64,000 nucleotides of DNA from Spyradosoma sp004558035 (GTDB taxonomy: Bacteria; Verrucomicrobiota; Verrucomicrobiia; Opitutales; UBA953), in NCBI RefSeq assembly GCF_050314555.1, contig NZ_JBNPNH010000008.1:37746-101745 (forward strand). Direction: 5' to 3'. The first letter of the stretch is position 1; every line of letters starts with the position of its first letter. The translations under genes were made by a program, and so were the position numbers. The notes beneath the pieces were generated by a model, which saw only the letters and a program-made list of their open reading frames with translations, did no database searches and was not told where the DNA came from. Below, piece after piece: positions 16,195 to 24,452 of this stretch.

Positions 16195-18420
16195 TCAGCG
16201 GCGCGGGCGGCGCGGTCCGCGGTCGCGGTCACCGCCGCGGCGGGGGCGGTCGCCTCCGCGCGGTTCAGCGGCGCGCGGCTCGTAGGGGCGGCCTTCCTTT
16301 TCCGCGATCGCGGCGCGGCGGGAGAGGCGGACGCGGCCCTTTTCGTCGATGCCGACGCACTTCACGATGATTTCGTCGCCGAGCTTGCAGAGGTCTTCGA
16401 CCTTGTCGAGGCGTTCGTCCGTGAGCTCGGAAATGTGCACGAGACCTTCCTGGCCCGGCAGGCACTCGACGAAGCAGCCGAATTCCTTGATCGAGCGGAC
16501 GATGCCCTTGTAGGTCTTGCCGACTTCGATCTGCGCCGCGACGAGGTTGATTTCCGAAATCGCGAGCTGCATGGATTCCTCGCTCGTCGCGAAGATGTCC
16601 ACGCGGCCGGAATTGTCCTCGTTGATGTCGATCTGCGCGCCGGAGAGCTCGCAGATGCGGCGGATGTTCTTGCCGCCCGGCCCGATGAGCGCGCCGATCT
16701 TGTCCGGCGGGATCATGACGGTGTGGATGCGCGGCGCGGTGGGCTTGACGGTCGCGTTCGGCGCCGCCTTGGCTTCGGTGATCATGCCGAGAATCTTGTC
16801 GCGAGCGACGCGGTTCTGGCGGATCGCCTCCTTGGCGATTTCAATCGGCAGGCCGTGAATCTTGAGGTCGAGCTGGAAGCCCGTGATGCCCGCGGCGGTG
16901 CCGCAGATCTTGAAGTCCATGTCGCCGAAGTGGTCTTCCGCGCCGATGATGTCGGTGAGGACGACGTGCTTGACAATCTTGCCGTTTTCGTCCGGGAGCG
17001 TCACGAGGCCGCAGGAGATGCCCGCGACGGGCGCGGAGATCGGAACGCCGGCGTCCATGAGCGCGAGCGTGCCGCCGCAGACGGAAGCCATCGAGGTCGA
17101 GCCGTTCGATTCCATGATTTCGGAGGAAAGGCGGATCGAGTACGGGAAGTCCTCTTCGCTCGGGAGCACGGGAACGAGAGAGCGTTCCGCGAGCGCGCCG
17201 TGGCCGATTTCGCGGCGACCGGGCGAGCCGAACTTGCCGCATTCGCCGACCGAGAACGGCGGGAAGTTGTAGTGCAGAATGAAGGTCTTGGACTTCGGGC
17301 CGCCGGCGAGGCCGTCGAGCTCCTGCGCGTCCTTGCCCGTGCCGAGCGTCGCGATGACGAGCGCCTGCGTTTCGCCGCGCTGGAAGAGCCCCGTGCCGTG
17401 GACGCTCGGGAGCACGTCCGTCTTGCACGAGATCGGGCGCAGCTGGTCGAGCGCGCGGCCGTCCGCGCGGACGCCCTTGTTCAGAATGCCTTCGCGATAG
17501 ACTTTTTCCTGCAGTTCCTCAAACGCGATGTTGACGTGGCGCGGATCGACGTTGTCTTCGCCGAACGCCGCGAGCACGGCTTCCTTGGCTTCCGCCTTGA
17601 CGGCGTCCACCGCGGCGTTGCGCTCGAGCTTGCCCGGCAGATAGACCGCCTTGGCGAGCTTGTCGTCCGTGTTCGCGATCTTTTCGCAGAGCTCAAAGAC
17701 CTTCGGGTCGCAGATGACGAGCGGGAACTCCTTTTTCGGCTTGCCGCATTTGGCGGCGAGCTCGCGCTGCGCGGCGATGATCTTCTGAATCGCCTTCTGC
17801 GCGAATTCGAGGGCTTCGATGAAGCGCTCGTCCGGCAGCTGGTCGGCGGAGCCTTCGATCATCATCATGTCCTGCTCGTTGCCGACGTAAACGAGGTCGA
17901 GCGCGGATTCGTCCATCTGCGCGTGCGTTGGGTTGACGACGAACTCGCCGTCGACTTCGCCGATGCGCACGCCGGCGATCGGGCCGTTCCACGGAATGTC
18001 CGAGCAGAGCAGCGCGGCGGACGCGCCGTTGATCATGAGGATGTCCGGATCCGTCGTCTTGTCCGTCGCGAGGAGCAGACCGATGACCTGCACTTCGTTC
18101 ATGAATCCCTTGGGGAAGAGCGGACGCAGCGGGCGGTCCACCTGGCGCGACGTCAGGATTTCCTTTTCCGAGGGGCGCCCTTCGCGCTTGAAGTAGCCGC
18201 CCGGGAAGCGCCCGGCGGCGGCGAATTTTTCGCGGTAATCGACCGTGAGCGGGAAGAAATCCTGGTCGGGAGAGCGCAGCTCGTTGGCGGCGGTCGCCGT
18301 GACGAGCACTTCCGTTCCGCCGACCGAGACGGTGACGGAGCCGTTGGCTTGGCGGGCGATGGAGCCCGTGCTGATCGTGAGACCGTATTCTTCGATCGTC
18401 ACACTGTATTCTTGTTGCAT
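16195..18420 (-). CDS. pnp: Polyribonucleotide nucleotidyltransferase (PNPase)
   Basis: A 741-residue protein. First RNase PH-like core at ~10-145 (PLTVDYREKFAAAGRFPGG, RQVDRPLRPLFPKGF). Second, catalytic core at ~320-545 (GTGLFQRGETQAL, GDMDFKICGT). KH domain at ~550-610 (IGALIGPGGKNIRRI) and S1 domain at ~615-690 (GKTYKGIVRSIKEFGCFVE). It phosphorolytically degrades RNA 3' to 5' and is usually part of the degradosome. A C-terminal Arg/Gly/Pro-rich tail (GGDRPRRGGDRDRGPRRPRR) extends beyond the S1 domain and may bind RNA or RNase E. It lies directly downstream of rpsO, the conserved bacterial rpsO-pnp order, separated by a bidirectional terminator. Confidence 0.98.
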   Translation of the reverse strand: MQQEYSVTIEEYGLTISTGSIARQANGSVTVSVGGTEVLVTATAANELRSPDQDFFPLTVDYREKFAAAGRFPGGYFKREGRPSEKEILTSRQVDRPLRPLFPKGFMNEVQVIGLLLATDKTTDPDILMINGASAALLCSDIPWNGPIAGVRIGEVDGEFVVNPTHAQMDESALDLVYVGNEQDMMMIEGSADQLPDERFIEALEFAQKAIQKIIAAQRELAAKCGKPKKEFPLVICDPKVFELCEKIANTDDKLAKAVYLPGKLERNAAVDAVKAEAKEAVLAAFGEDNVDPRHVNIAFEELQEKVYREGILNKGVRADGRALDQLRPISCKTDVLPSVHGTGLFQRGETQALVIATLGTGKDAQELDGLAGGPKSKTFILHYNFPPFSVGECGKFGSPGRREIGHGALAERSLVPVLPSEEDFPYSIRLSSEIMESNGSTSMASVCGGTLALMDAGVPISAPVAGISCGLVTLPDENGKIVKHVVLTDIIGAEDHFGDMDFKICGTAAGITGFQLDLKIHGLPIEIAKEAIRQNRVARDKILGMITEAKAAPNATVKPTAPRIHTVMIPPDKIGALIGPGGKNIRRICELSGAQIDINEDNSGRVDIFATSEESMQLAISEINLVAAQIEVGKTYKGIVRSIKEFGCFVECLPGQEGLVHISELTDERLDKVEDLCKLGDEIIVKCVGIDEKGRVRLSRRAAIAEKEGRPYEPRAAEPRGGDRPRRGGDRDRGPRRPRR

Positions 18421-18542
18421 ATCGTTTTTTGTTTTCTTTGTGTCCCCGCGGGATTGCGGGAACGGGGGTTGTTTCTTTTGTTTGGAAAAAAGGGAGCGGG
18501 GAGAGAGAAGAGAGCGGCGCGCGCGGCGCGGAGAGAAAAATC

Positions 18543-18589
18543 AAAAAGCGTTCCCGCGAGCTTTTGAATTCTCGCGGGAACGCTTTTTT
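18543..18589. terminator. Bidirectional-looking terminator between rpsO and pnp built from inverted GCGGGAACG
   Basis: AGCGTTCCCGCGAG (18547-18560) pairs with CTCGCGGGAACGCT (18571-18584), a 14-bp perfect stem flanked by A-run and T-run. It follows rpsO on the minus strand. Its position suggests attenuation or processing between rpsO and pnp. Confidence 0.88.
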
Positions 18590-18593
18590 GCGC

Positions 18594-18851
18594 TTATCGG
18601 CGGAGACCGAGTTTCTGAATGATCGCCTCGTAAGCTTCGAGCTTGTTCTTCTTCAGATAGTTCAGGAGCTTGCGGCGGCGGTTCGTCATCGCGATCAGAC
18701 CGTGGCGGCTGTGGAAGTCTTTCTTGTGCGTGCGGAGGTGCTCGGTGAGGTGAGCGATGCGCGCGGAAAGAAGAGCGATCTGGACTTCGGAGGAGCCGGT
18801 GTCCTTTTCGCTGAGTTTATAATTGCTGATGATTTCGGATTTGTCGTACAT
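18594..18851 (-). CDS. rpsO: 30S ribosomal protein S15
   Basis: An 85-residue protein at normal S15 length, with family signatures DTGSSEVQIALLSARI, LTEHLRTHKKDFHSRHGL and RRRKLLNYLKKN. It binds the 16S rRNA central domain early in 30S assembly. The gene sits upstream of pnp on the same strand, as in many bacteria. Confidence 0.98.
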   Translation of the reverse strand: MYDKSEIISNYKLSEKDTGSSEVQIALLSARIAHLTEHLRTHKKDFHSRHGLIAMTNRRRKLLNYLKKNKLEAYEAIIQKLGLRR

Positions 18852-19233
18852 GTTCGTTGTTTTGTTTTCAGAGCTGAAAGACGCGCCCGAAGGGGAACGC
18901 CGCGTCCCGGACCCGAAAGTCTGAAACGCCGTCTCACGGCGGTCGCCCGCCGCAACTCCGGCTCCGCGAGGCTCACACCCCGCGAAACTCGACGAATTAG
19001 GGAGTAATGATGGACTTTCCCGCGCCTCCCCGCAAGCGAAAATTCCCGATCTCGATTCGCGCGCGATGCGCGGGGAAGGTGATGAGGTGATGAAGTTATG
19101 GAGTTATGAAGGTTGATTGCGTTTCGCTTCGCGAAAAAGATTTTTTGAAATCCTTTCGGCGGAGCCGAGCGCAAAGAACTTCCATAACCTCATAACCTTC
19201 ATAACCTCGTCACTTCCGTCAGCGCCTTCATCT
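18852..19233. other. rpsO leader and palindromic-repeat gap
   Basis: These 382 bases hold the upstream region of rpsO (an A-rich stretch just before the start) and, from 19077, word-armed element copy 2. No gene is supported; the Arg-rich frames here are not protein-like. Confidence 0.65.
19077..19218. repeat. Word-armed palindromic element, copy 2
   Basis: Left arm: GGTGATGAAGTTATGGAGTT and following words. Core 19114-19177 is nearly identical to 6241-6302 (GATTGCGTTTCGCTTCGCG...). Right arm: CTTCCATAACCTCATAACC and following words. It lies just 3' of der and may shield its mRNA end. Confidence 0.75.
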
Positions 19234-20688
19234 TCACGATTCGGCGTTCCCGCCCGAGCTCCGGGATTTTTCGCCGCGGTCCTGCTTCGGCTTGCCGACG
19301 AAGTCGAACTTCACGGGAACGCCGCCGAGATCGAACGCCGCGTAGAACTTCGAAATCAGGTAGCGCTCGTAGGCCTCGTCGAGCTTCTCCTCCGAATTGC
19401 AGAAGAGGCGGACGCGCAGCGGCTTGTTGCCCGTCTGCACCGCGTAGTAGCACTTGAAGCGGCGGCCGCTGATCATGCGCGGCGGCTGCGCCTCCATCGC
19501 GTCGTGAATCGCGCGGTTGATCTGCGCCGTCGGCAGCTGCACGTTCATGCGCGCGTGGAGCGCAATCGCCTCGGCGAGCATCGTCTGCACGCGGAAGTTC
19601 TCCTTGGCGGACGCGAAGATGATCTTGGAGCCGGGCAGGAAAAAGAGCTCGCGGTTCACGGCGGCGGCGAAGGCGCGGCGGAACTCCTCCTCGCCCGAAT
19701 AACCGCCGACGGGCGTTCCCGCCGCGAAATGCTTCCGCGCCAGGTCCCACTTGTTCACGACGACGACGAGCCCCGTGCCGAGCTTCACGAGCTGCCCCGC
19801 GAGCTGCTTGTCGAGCCGCGTCACGCCCGTCTCCGCGTCGATGACGAGAAAGCACACGTCCGCGCGGCTCATCGCGTCGTCCGTGCGCAGCGCGGAAAAA
19901 TACTCCAGCGTGTCGAACTTGTTCTTCGCGCGCTTGCCGGCGGTGTCCACGAGCTCGAAATGCGTGACGTTCCCGTCCTTGTCCGTGTAGTCCAGGCGCG
20001 CCTTGATCGGGTCGCGCGTCGTTCCCGCGACCTCGCTGACGATGAGGCGCGATTCCTTCAGCAGACAGTTGCCGAGCGAGCTCTTGCCGACGTTCGGTCT
20101 GCCGGCGAGGCAGATGCGGATCGGCTCGGGCTCGCGTGCGGCGGACGCGGCGTCCTCCGCGGGAGCGGGCGCGCCGATTTTTTCCAGAATCGCCTGACGC
20201 AGGAAATCCAGCCCGCGGTTGTGTTCCGCCGAAATCAGAATCGGCGTGCCGAAGCCGAGACGGAAAAAGTCGCCCTGCCCCATTTTGCGGTCGTCGTTGT
20301 CCACTTTGTTGACGACGAGGAGCACCGTCTTCCCGCTGCGGCGCAGGCGCGCGGCGACGTCGAGGTCGAGCGGCGTGCAGCCCTGCGAGACGTCCGTCAC
20401 GAGCAGCACGAGCTCCGCCGCCTGAATCGCGAAGGCGACCTGCTCCTCCACCGCGTCGGCGATGACCTTGGGCGTCTCCTTTTCCGTGAAGAGCCCGATG
20501 CCGCCCGTGTCCATGAGCAGGTAGTCGTCCCCGGGAACGCGCTCGACGATGAGGTCGCGCGTCACGCCGGGCATGTCGTGCACGATGGAGACGCGACGCC
20601 CGAGCAGGCGGTTGAACAGCCGGCTCTTGCCGACGTTGGGGCGCCCGACGACGGCGACGCTGCGCGGAATTTCGTTCTGCTTGGCCAT
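19234..20688 (-). CDS. der: Ribosome biogenesis GTPase Der
   Basis: A 484-residue protein with the tandem G-domain layout unique to Der/EngA. G domain 1: GRPNVGKSRLFNRLLG, PGVTRDL, DTGG, NKVD. A linker carries PAPAEDAASAAREPEP. G domain 2: GRPNVGKSSLGNCLL, GTTRDP, DTAGKR, NKWD. A KH-like C-terminal domain (~370-460) follows. It acts in 50S subunit maturation. The residue after GKS in the first P-loop is Arg, where Thr or Ser is usual; this is worth noting but does not break the Walker A consensus. Confidence 0.97.
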   Translation of the reverse strand: MAKQNEIPRSVAVVGRPNVGKSRLFNRLLGRRVSIVHDMPGVTRDLIVERVPGDDYLLMDTGGIGLFTEKETPKVIADAVEEQVAFAIQAAELVLLVTDVSQGCTPLDLDVAARLRRSGKTVLLVVNKVDNDDRKMGQGDFFRLGFGTPILISAEHNRGLDFLRQAILEKIGAPAPAEDAASAAREPEPIRICLAGRPNVGKSSLGNCLLKESRLIVSEVAGTTRDPIKARLDYTDKDGNVTHFELVDTAGKRAKNKFDTLEYFSALRTDDAMSRADVCFLVIDAETGVTRLDKQLAGQLVKLGTGLVVVVNKWDLARKHFAAGTPVGGYSGEEEFRRAFAAAVNRELFFLPGSKIIFASAKENFRVQTMLAEAIALHARMNVQLPTAQINRAIHDAMEAQPPRMISGRRFKCYYAVQTGNKPLRVRLFCNSEEKLDEAYERYLISKFYAAFDLGGVPVKFDFVGKPKQDRGEKSRSSGGNAES

Positions 20689-20749
20689 ATGATTTTCGGC
20701 GCAGTCTCGCAGATTTCCTCCGCGGACGCAATGCGGGAACGCGCGCGGC

Positions 20750-21493
20750 TCAGAGAGCGATTTTTTCGATGAAGTAGCGGATCTGGCGGCGCCACCAGTC
20801 CCAGTCGTGATTGACGTCCTTGCCCCAGTAGTCGACCCACGCGGGAACGCCCTTGTCGCGGAGAACGCCTTCGAGGAGCCGCGTGCTCGCGATCAGCTCG
20901 TCTTCCCACGCGCCCTGGCCGACGCAGAAAATCATGCGGCTGCGGCGGAAAAGCGCCATGTAGGGATGCGCGGCGGGCATGTTGCGCAGGCTGTCCGCGG
21001 GCGAGTTGAGATAGACGAGGTCGTCCATGTAGTCGCCGAAGAAGAAGCCCGCGTGGTAGAGCCCGCTGAGCGAGACGACGACGTCGAAGACCTGCGGCGC
21101 GCGGAAGAAGAAGTTCGCCGCGTGAAAGCCGCCCATGCTGCAGCCGGTCGTCATCAGCGTCGCGGGCGCGTTCGGGTCCTGCGCCTTGAGCGCGGGAACG
21201 AGTTCGTCGAGCACGTAGCGGAACCACGCCTCGTGCTTCTCGATGCGTTCCCGCGGCGGGAGGTCCTTCGCCGACCAGGTTTCGCCGTCGATGCCGTCCA
21301 CGCAGACGAGGCGGAGCTTTCCGGCTTCGATTTCGGGCCGGAGCGCCTCGACCATGCCGAAGTTTTCGAAATCGAAATAGCGACCGTTCTGCGGCGGGAA
21401 CGCGAGGCAGATTTTCCCGGCGTTCCCGAAGATTTTGCATTCCATGTCCCGCCCGAGAGAGCGGCTGTGCTGCTTGAAGAGATTTCCGTTCAT
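20750..21493 (-). CDS. Putative esterase (D/S-formylglutathione-hydrolase-like fold)
   Basis: A 247-residue alpha/beta hydrolase without signal peptide. The nucleophile elbow is TTGCSMGGFHAANF (Ser near 120). The context FPPQNGRYFDFENFGMVEAL and VDGIDGETWSAKDLPP matches the 'esterase family' seen next to sugar or polysaccharide genes. The late motif VNHDWDWWRRQIRYF supplies the probable catalytic His. Substrate unknown. It lies 61 bases upstream of der in the same direction. Confidence 0.78.
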   Translation of the reverse strand: MNGNLFKQHSRSLGRDMECKIFGNAGKICLAFPPQNGRYFDFENFGMVEALRPEIEAGKLRLVCVDGIDGETWSAKDLPPRERIEKHEAWFRYVLDELVPALKAQDPNAPATLMTTGCSMGGFHAANFFFRAPQVFDVVVSLSGLYHAGFFFGDYMDDLVYLNSPADSLRNMPAAHPYMALFRRSRMIFCVGQGAWEDELIASTRLLEGVLRDKGVPAWVDYWGKDVNHDWDWWRRQIRYFIEKIAL

Positions 21494-21515
21494 GTTGAAA
21501 AAAAATTAGTTATGG

Positions 21516-21617
21516 GTGGACGGTGACAGGTGACAGGAGGATACCGGAAGAAAGTTTTCAAAAAGTTTCGCCTCGGCGAAACCCGCACTGCTCTTGTCAC
21601 TTGTCACTTGTCACCGG
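21516..21617. repeat. Word-armed palindromic element, GTGACAG variant
   Basis: Left arm GGTGACAGGTGACAGG and right arm TTGTCACTTGTCACTTGTCA are complementary word repeats. The inner part carries the small hairpin GTTTCGCC-TC-GGCGAAAC. The architecture matches the 6203 and 19077 elements with different arm words. Confidence 0.6.
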
Positions 21618-22811
21618 TCACTTCCTTTCCAGGACGAAGTTCCTGAACGCCTCGACTTCCTCGAGCGTGTCGAATTTCGCCGTGTACATCTGATTGCCCA
21701 TCGTGCGCACCATGAGCTCGGGCATGCGTTCGCACATCACGATCGCGTTCCCGTAGCGCGAGAGAATCTCCTCGTGCGAATGCTCGTAGGGGCGGCGGCT
21801 GTCCTTCTGGCTCGCGTAAACGCAGAAATATTCGCGCTCCGCCGCGGGAACGCGCCGCTCGCCGAAGGTCACCATGTCCGCCCAGATCTGATAGACGTCC
21901 GTGCTGTGCGCGAAGTTCATCATGTCCGGCGTGTAGCCGCCCGCCGGGCGCATGTTGACTTCGAGCGCGACGAAGTCGCCCGCCGCGCCGAGCCCTTCCT
22001 TCGTTTCCCGAAGGCGGAAAAATTCCAGATGCACGAAACGCCGCCGCGCGCCGAACGCCGCGACCGTCCTGCGCCCGAGCGCCTTCAGCGCCGCGGAAAC
22101 GTCCCGGCTCACGTAATAGGAAAGATCCAGATCGAGGTTCACGATGTCCATGATCGACGGCGGCCAGGCGGTCATCGATTCGAAGAGAATGTTGCAGTTC
22201 CCGTCCGTGATCGCGTCGAACGAAAAAATGTCCCCGTGCACGAACTCCTCCATGATGTAGTCCGCGCTCGGCGGATTCGCGAAAAAGCCGCGCAGCTCCG
22301 CGTCGTCGTGCAGCGCCCAGGTGTTCGCCGCGCCCACGCCGACGTCCGGCTTCACGACGACGGGAAAGCCGACTTCGGCGACGAAGCGCTCCGCCGCCTC
22401 GAGCGTCGTCACGCGGCGGAAACGCGCCGTCGGCACGCCGCCGCGCGCGTAAAACGCCTTCATCGCGGACTTGCTCTTGTAGGCGTTGATTTCGCTGAGC
22501 CCGACGCCCGTCGTCACGTTGAAATCCGTGCGCAGCCGCGCGTCCTGTTCGAGCCAGTGCTCGTTGTTCGATTCGATCCAGTCGATTTTCCCGTATTTGA
22601 AGGAGAAGAACGCGACGGCGCGGAAGACTTCGTCGTAGTTTCCCATGTCGTTCACGCGATAGTATTCGTTGAGCGCGCCGCGCGTCTCCGGCGGGAGCGC
22701 GTCGTAGGGCGTGTCGCCGATGCCGAGCACGTTCACGCCGTTTCTTTTCAGACGGTCGCAGAAATTCCAGTACGTGCGCGGGAACTGAGGAGAAATGAAA
22801 ATGAAATTCAT
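21618..22811 (-). CDS. ATP-grasp enzyme of unknown substrate
   Basis: A 397-residue protein from the ATG at 22811 (MNFIFISPQFPRTYWNFCDR). The ATG at 22853 would add 14 residues of no family resemblance. N-terminal pre-ATP-grasp fold (NGVNVLGIGDTPYDALPPE), then the ATP-grasp core: nucleotide-binding Lys in FPVVVKPDVGVGA, metal-binding region near EVNMRPAGGYTPDMMNFA. Such enzymes ligate a carboxylate to an amine or thiol using ATP. Similar proteins are often called carboxylate-amine ligases, but the substrate cannot be read from sequence. No Shine-Dalgarno is visible. Confidence 0.8.
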   Translation of the reverse strand: MNFIFISPQFPRTYWNFCDRLKRNGVNVLGIGDTPYDALPPETRGALNEYYRVNDMGNYDEVFRAVAFFSFKYGKIDWIESNNEHWLEQDARLRTDFNVTTGVGLSEINAYKSKSAMKAFYARGGVPTARFRRVTTLEAAERFVAEVGFPVVVKPDVGVGAANTWALHDDAELRGFFANPPSADYIMEEFVHGDIFSFDAITDGNCNILFESMTAWPPSIMDIVNLDLDLSYYVSRDVSAALKALGRRTVAAFGARRRFVHLEFFRLRETKEGLGAAGDFVALEVNMRPAGGYTPDMMNFAHSTDVYQIWADMVTFGERRVPAAEREYFCVYASQKDSRRPYEHSHEEILSRYGNAIVMCERMPELMVRTMGNQMYTAKFDTLEEVEAFRNFVLERK

Positions 22812-22947
22812 GGGAGGTTTTCTCAAGGTAGCACTCCGCATTTTCATACTCAACCAAATTAGTGGGGAAACCGCGCGCGCAAACTTCTTTTAACGCAAAG
22901 AACGCGAAGAAAACCGCGAAGTCAAAGGAAGTTAAAGAAAAGTTTTA

Positions 22948-22990
22948 AGGGAGAGGCGGCATTCCTGCCGCTTCCTCGAAATCCGCGAAC
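22948..22990. repeat. GGCGGCATTCCTGCCGC hairpin of the GAAGCGACA family
   Basis: GAGGCGGCA-TTCC-TGCCGCTTC is followed by CTCGAAATCCGCGAACGCAA. The same trailing phrase follows the hairpin at 23168-23225, showing that hairpin and tail move as a unit. Confidence 0.55.
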
Positions 22991-23167
22991 GCAAACTTCC
23001 CTTTAACCTTTAAGCTTTTTTAAACACAGAGGAACAGAAAAACAGAGGAACGGAAAGGAGGGTAAGCGTCTCGCTTGCCCTCCAAATCCGCGGAGACAGA
23101 AATGCTCCCGCCAAGACGCCAAGGCGCAAAGAAAAACCGCGAAGTCAAAGGAAGTTAAAAAAAGTTT

Positions 23168-23240
23168 TAGAGGAGAGGCGACATGGCTCCACGCTTCGCT
23201 TACCTGTCGCTTCCTCGAAATCCGCGAACGCAAACTTCCC
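23168..23240. repeat. GAAGCGACA-family hairpin with CATGGCTCCACGCTTCGCTT insert
   Basis: GAGGCGACATGGCTCCACGC leads into TTCGCTTACCTGTCGCTTCC, then CTCGAAATCCGCGAACGC. A close copy with the same insert lies at 37860-37905. Confidence 0.55.
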
Positions 23241-23278
23241 TTTAAGCTTTACCCCTTAAGCTTTAAGCTTTTTCACAG

Positions 23279-23650
23279 CCCCGGCGGGGCGAAACAAACG
23301 TAACCCCATGCGCGCGGCGAAGCGCGCGCTTGGGGAAAATCCCGCACAGGCGACGCGCCTGAAAGGCGCAACTTCCCGAGGCGTCCGCCGTCTCGCGGCA
23401 CGACGTTCCCGCGGGGCAGTTGCGCTTTTCAAGCGCGTGTTCTTTTGCGGACGCCGCCCCAAGCGGCGCCGCCGCATGGGGTTATTTTTGTGCCGCATTT
23501 CATGCGGGGACATGGGGGCGAAGGCATTCCTGCCTTCGGTCGTAAGGCGGGCGATTTTTCGAGTCCGCGCGTTCCCGCAATCGCGCACTTACAGCGCGCT
23601 TTGTTTTTGTCCGGTTCCGTAGGGTTGAAACCCTACGCTGGGCAATTCCG
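23279..23650. repeat. 372-bp hairpin-rich tandem unit, copy A
   Basis: The unit contains, in order, GCCCCGGCGGGGC, ACCCCATGCGCG, GCGCCTGAAAGGCGC, GTTGCGCTTTTCAAGCGC, CCGCATTTCATGCGG, GAAGGCATTCCTGCCTTC and GTAGGGTTGAAACCCTAC. It then repeats from the next GCCCCGACGGGGC. The second unit is near-identical over most of its length. Confidence 0.85.
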
Positions 23651-24022
23651 CCCCGACGGGGCGAAACAAACGTAACCCCATGCGCGACGCGAAGCGCGCG
23701 CTTGGGGGAACGCTCCACGTATCGAGCGCGCCTGAAAGGCGCAACTCCCCGAAGCGTCCGACCTCTCGCCGCGCTCCGTCCCGCGAGGCAGTTGCGCTTT
23801 TCAAGCGCGTGTTCTTTTGCGGACGCTGCCCCAAGCGGCGCCGCCGCATGGGGTTATGTTTGTGCCGCATTTCATGCGGGGACATGGGGGCGAAGGCATT
23901 CCTGCCTTCGGTCGTAAGGCGGGCGATTTTTCAAGTCCGCGCGTTCCCGCAATCGCGCACTTACAGCGCGCTTTGTTTTTGTCCGGTTCCGTAGGGTTGA
24001 AACCCTACGCTGGGCAATTCCG
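23651..24022. repeat. 372-bp hairpin-rich tandem unit, copy B
   Basis: The same order of palindromes as copy A. The main divergence is at 23700-23790; from about 23790 to 24022 the two copies differ by only a few bases. Confidence 0.85.
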
Positions 24023-24124
24023 CCCCGTCGGGGCTTAGGTTTCCCTTTTTCGGCGAGGTCCTTCGCGGGAGCGAATCCAATCCCTTAGAATCCCCGAAAT
24101 CCCTGTTCGTTTTCGCGTTTCCGT

Positions 24125-24300
24125 GGCGTGCGCGCCAAGCCCCGAAGGGGCGACAAGTGCTCAGCGTAGGGCAAGCGAGCGCCGCGAGCGCAGCCCTACA
24201 AAACCGCAGACAAACCGACGCGCCCTGAAGGGGAGCAACTGCCGGCGCGAATCCTCACGCCTCGCAACGAAGACGTGGACGTCTTCGCCCCCAAGGGGCA
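24125..24300. repeat. Palindrome cluster: GCCCCGAAGGGGC / GTAGGGC...GCCCTAC
   Basis: It contains GCCCCGAAGGGGC, then CTCAGCGTAGGGCAAGCGAG and GCGCAGCCCTAC, then CGCGCCCTGAAGGGGAGCAACT and GAAGACGTGGACGTCTTCGC. Related phrases occur at 8218-8262 and inside the 372-bp units. Confidence 0.6.
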
Positions 24301-24361
24301 CAAAAAAAGGAGCGCCCCCGCGGATCTCTCCACGAGGGCGCGAGTTTAACACACTAAGAAA

Positions 24362-24450
24362 AAGGGATGAAAAAAGTCGAGGAGTCGAAAAGTTTAAAAG
24401 CTTGAAAAGTAATTACCTTTTAAACTCCTAAACTCCTCCACTCCTGAACT
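24362..24450 (-). repeat. Conserved 3' element after a PEP-CTERM gene, copy 1
   Basis: Read on the minus strand: GTTCAGGAGTGGAGGAGTTT, then GAGTTTAAAAGGTAATTACT, CTTTTAAAC, TTTTCGACTCCTCGACTTTTTT. The plus-strand sequence at 38803-38877, after the other PEP-CTERM gene, is closely similar. It can pair internally and ends in a T-run, so it may be a terminator. Confidence 0.7.
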
Positions 24451-24452
24451 TT

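Larger units (their letters stand above)
22812..24452. other. 1.6-kb gene-free repeat island
   Basis: No real gene is supported. From left to right: AACGCAAAGAACGCG phrases; GAAGCGACA-type hairpins (22948, 23168); two 372-bp tandem units (23279-24022); a palindromic cluster (24125-24300); and the 3' element of the PEP-CTERM gene (24362-24450). The ~100-residue frames found in both tandem units are Arg/Cys/Phe-rich and overlap hairpins on every strand, so they are treated as non-coding. Confidence 0.75.

Noticed and set aside
23308..23994. Pair of ~104-residue frames, one in each 372-bp unit
   Set aside because: The shared parts follow DNA palindromes; differences between copies are not biased to third codon positions as far as I can see. 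Treated as repeats, not protein.
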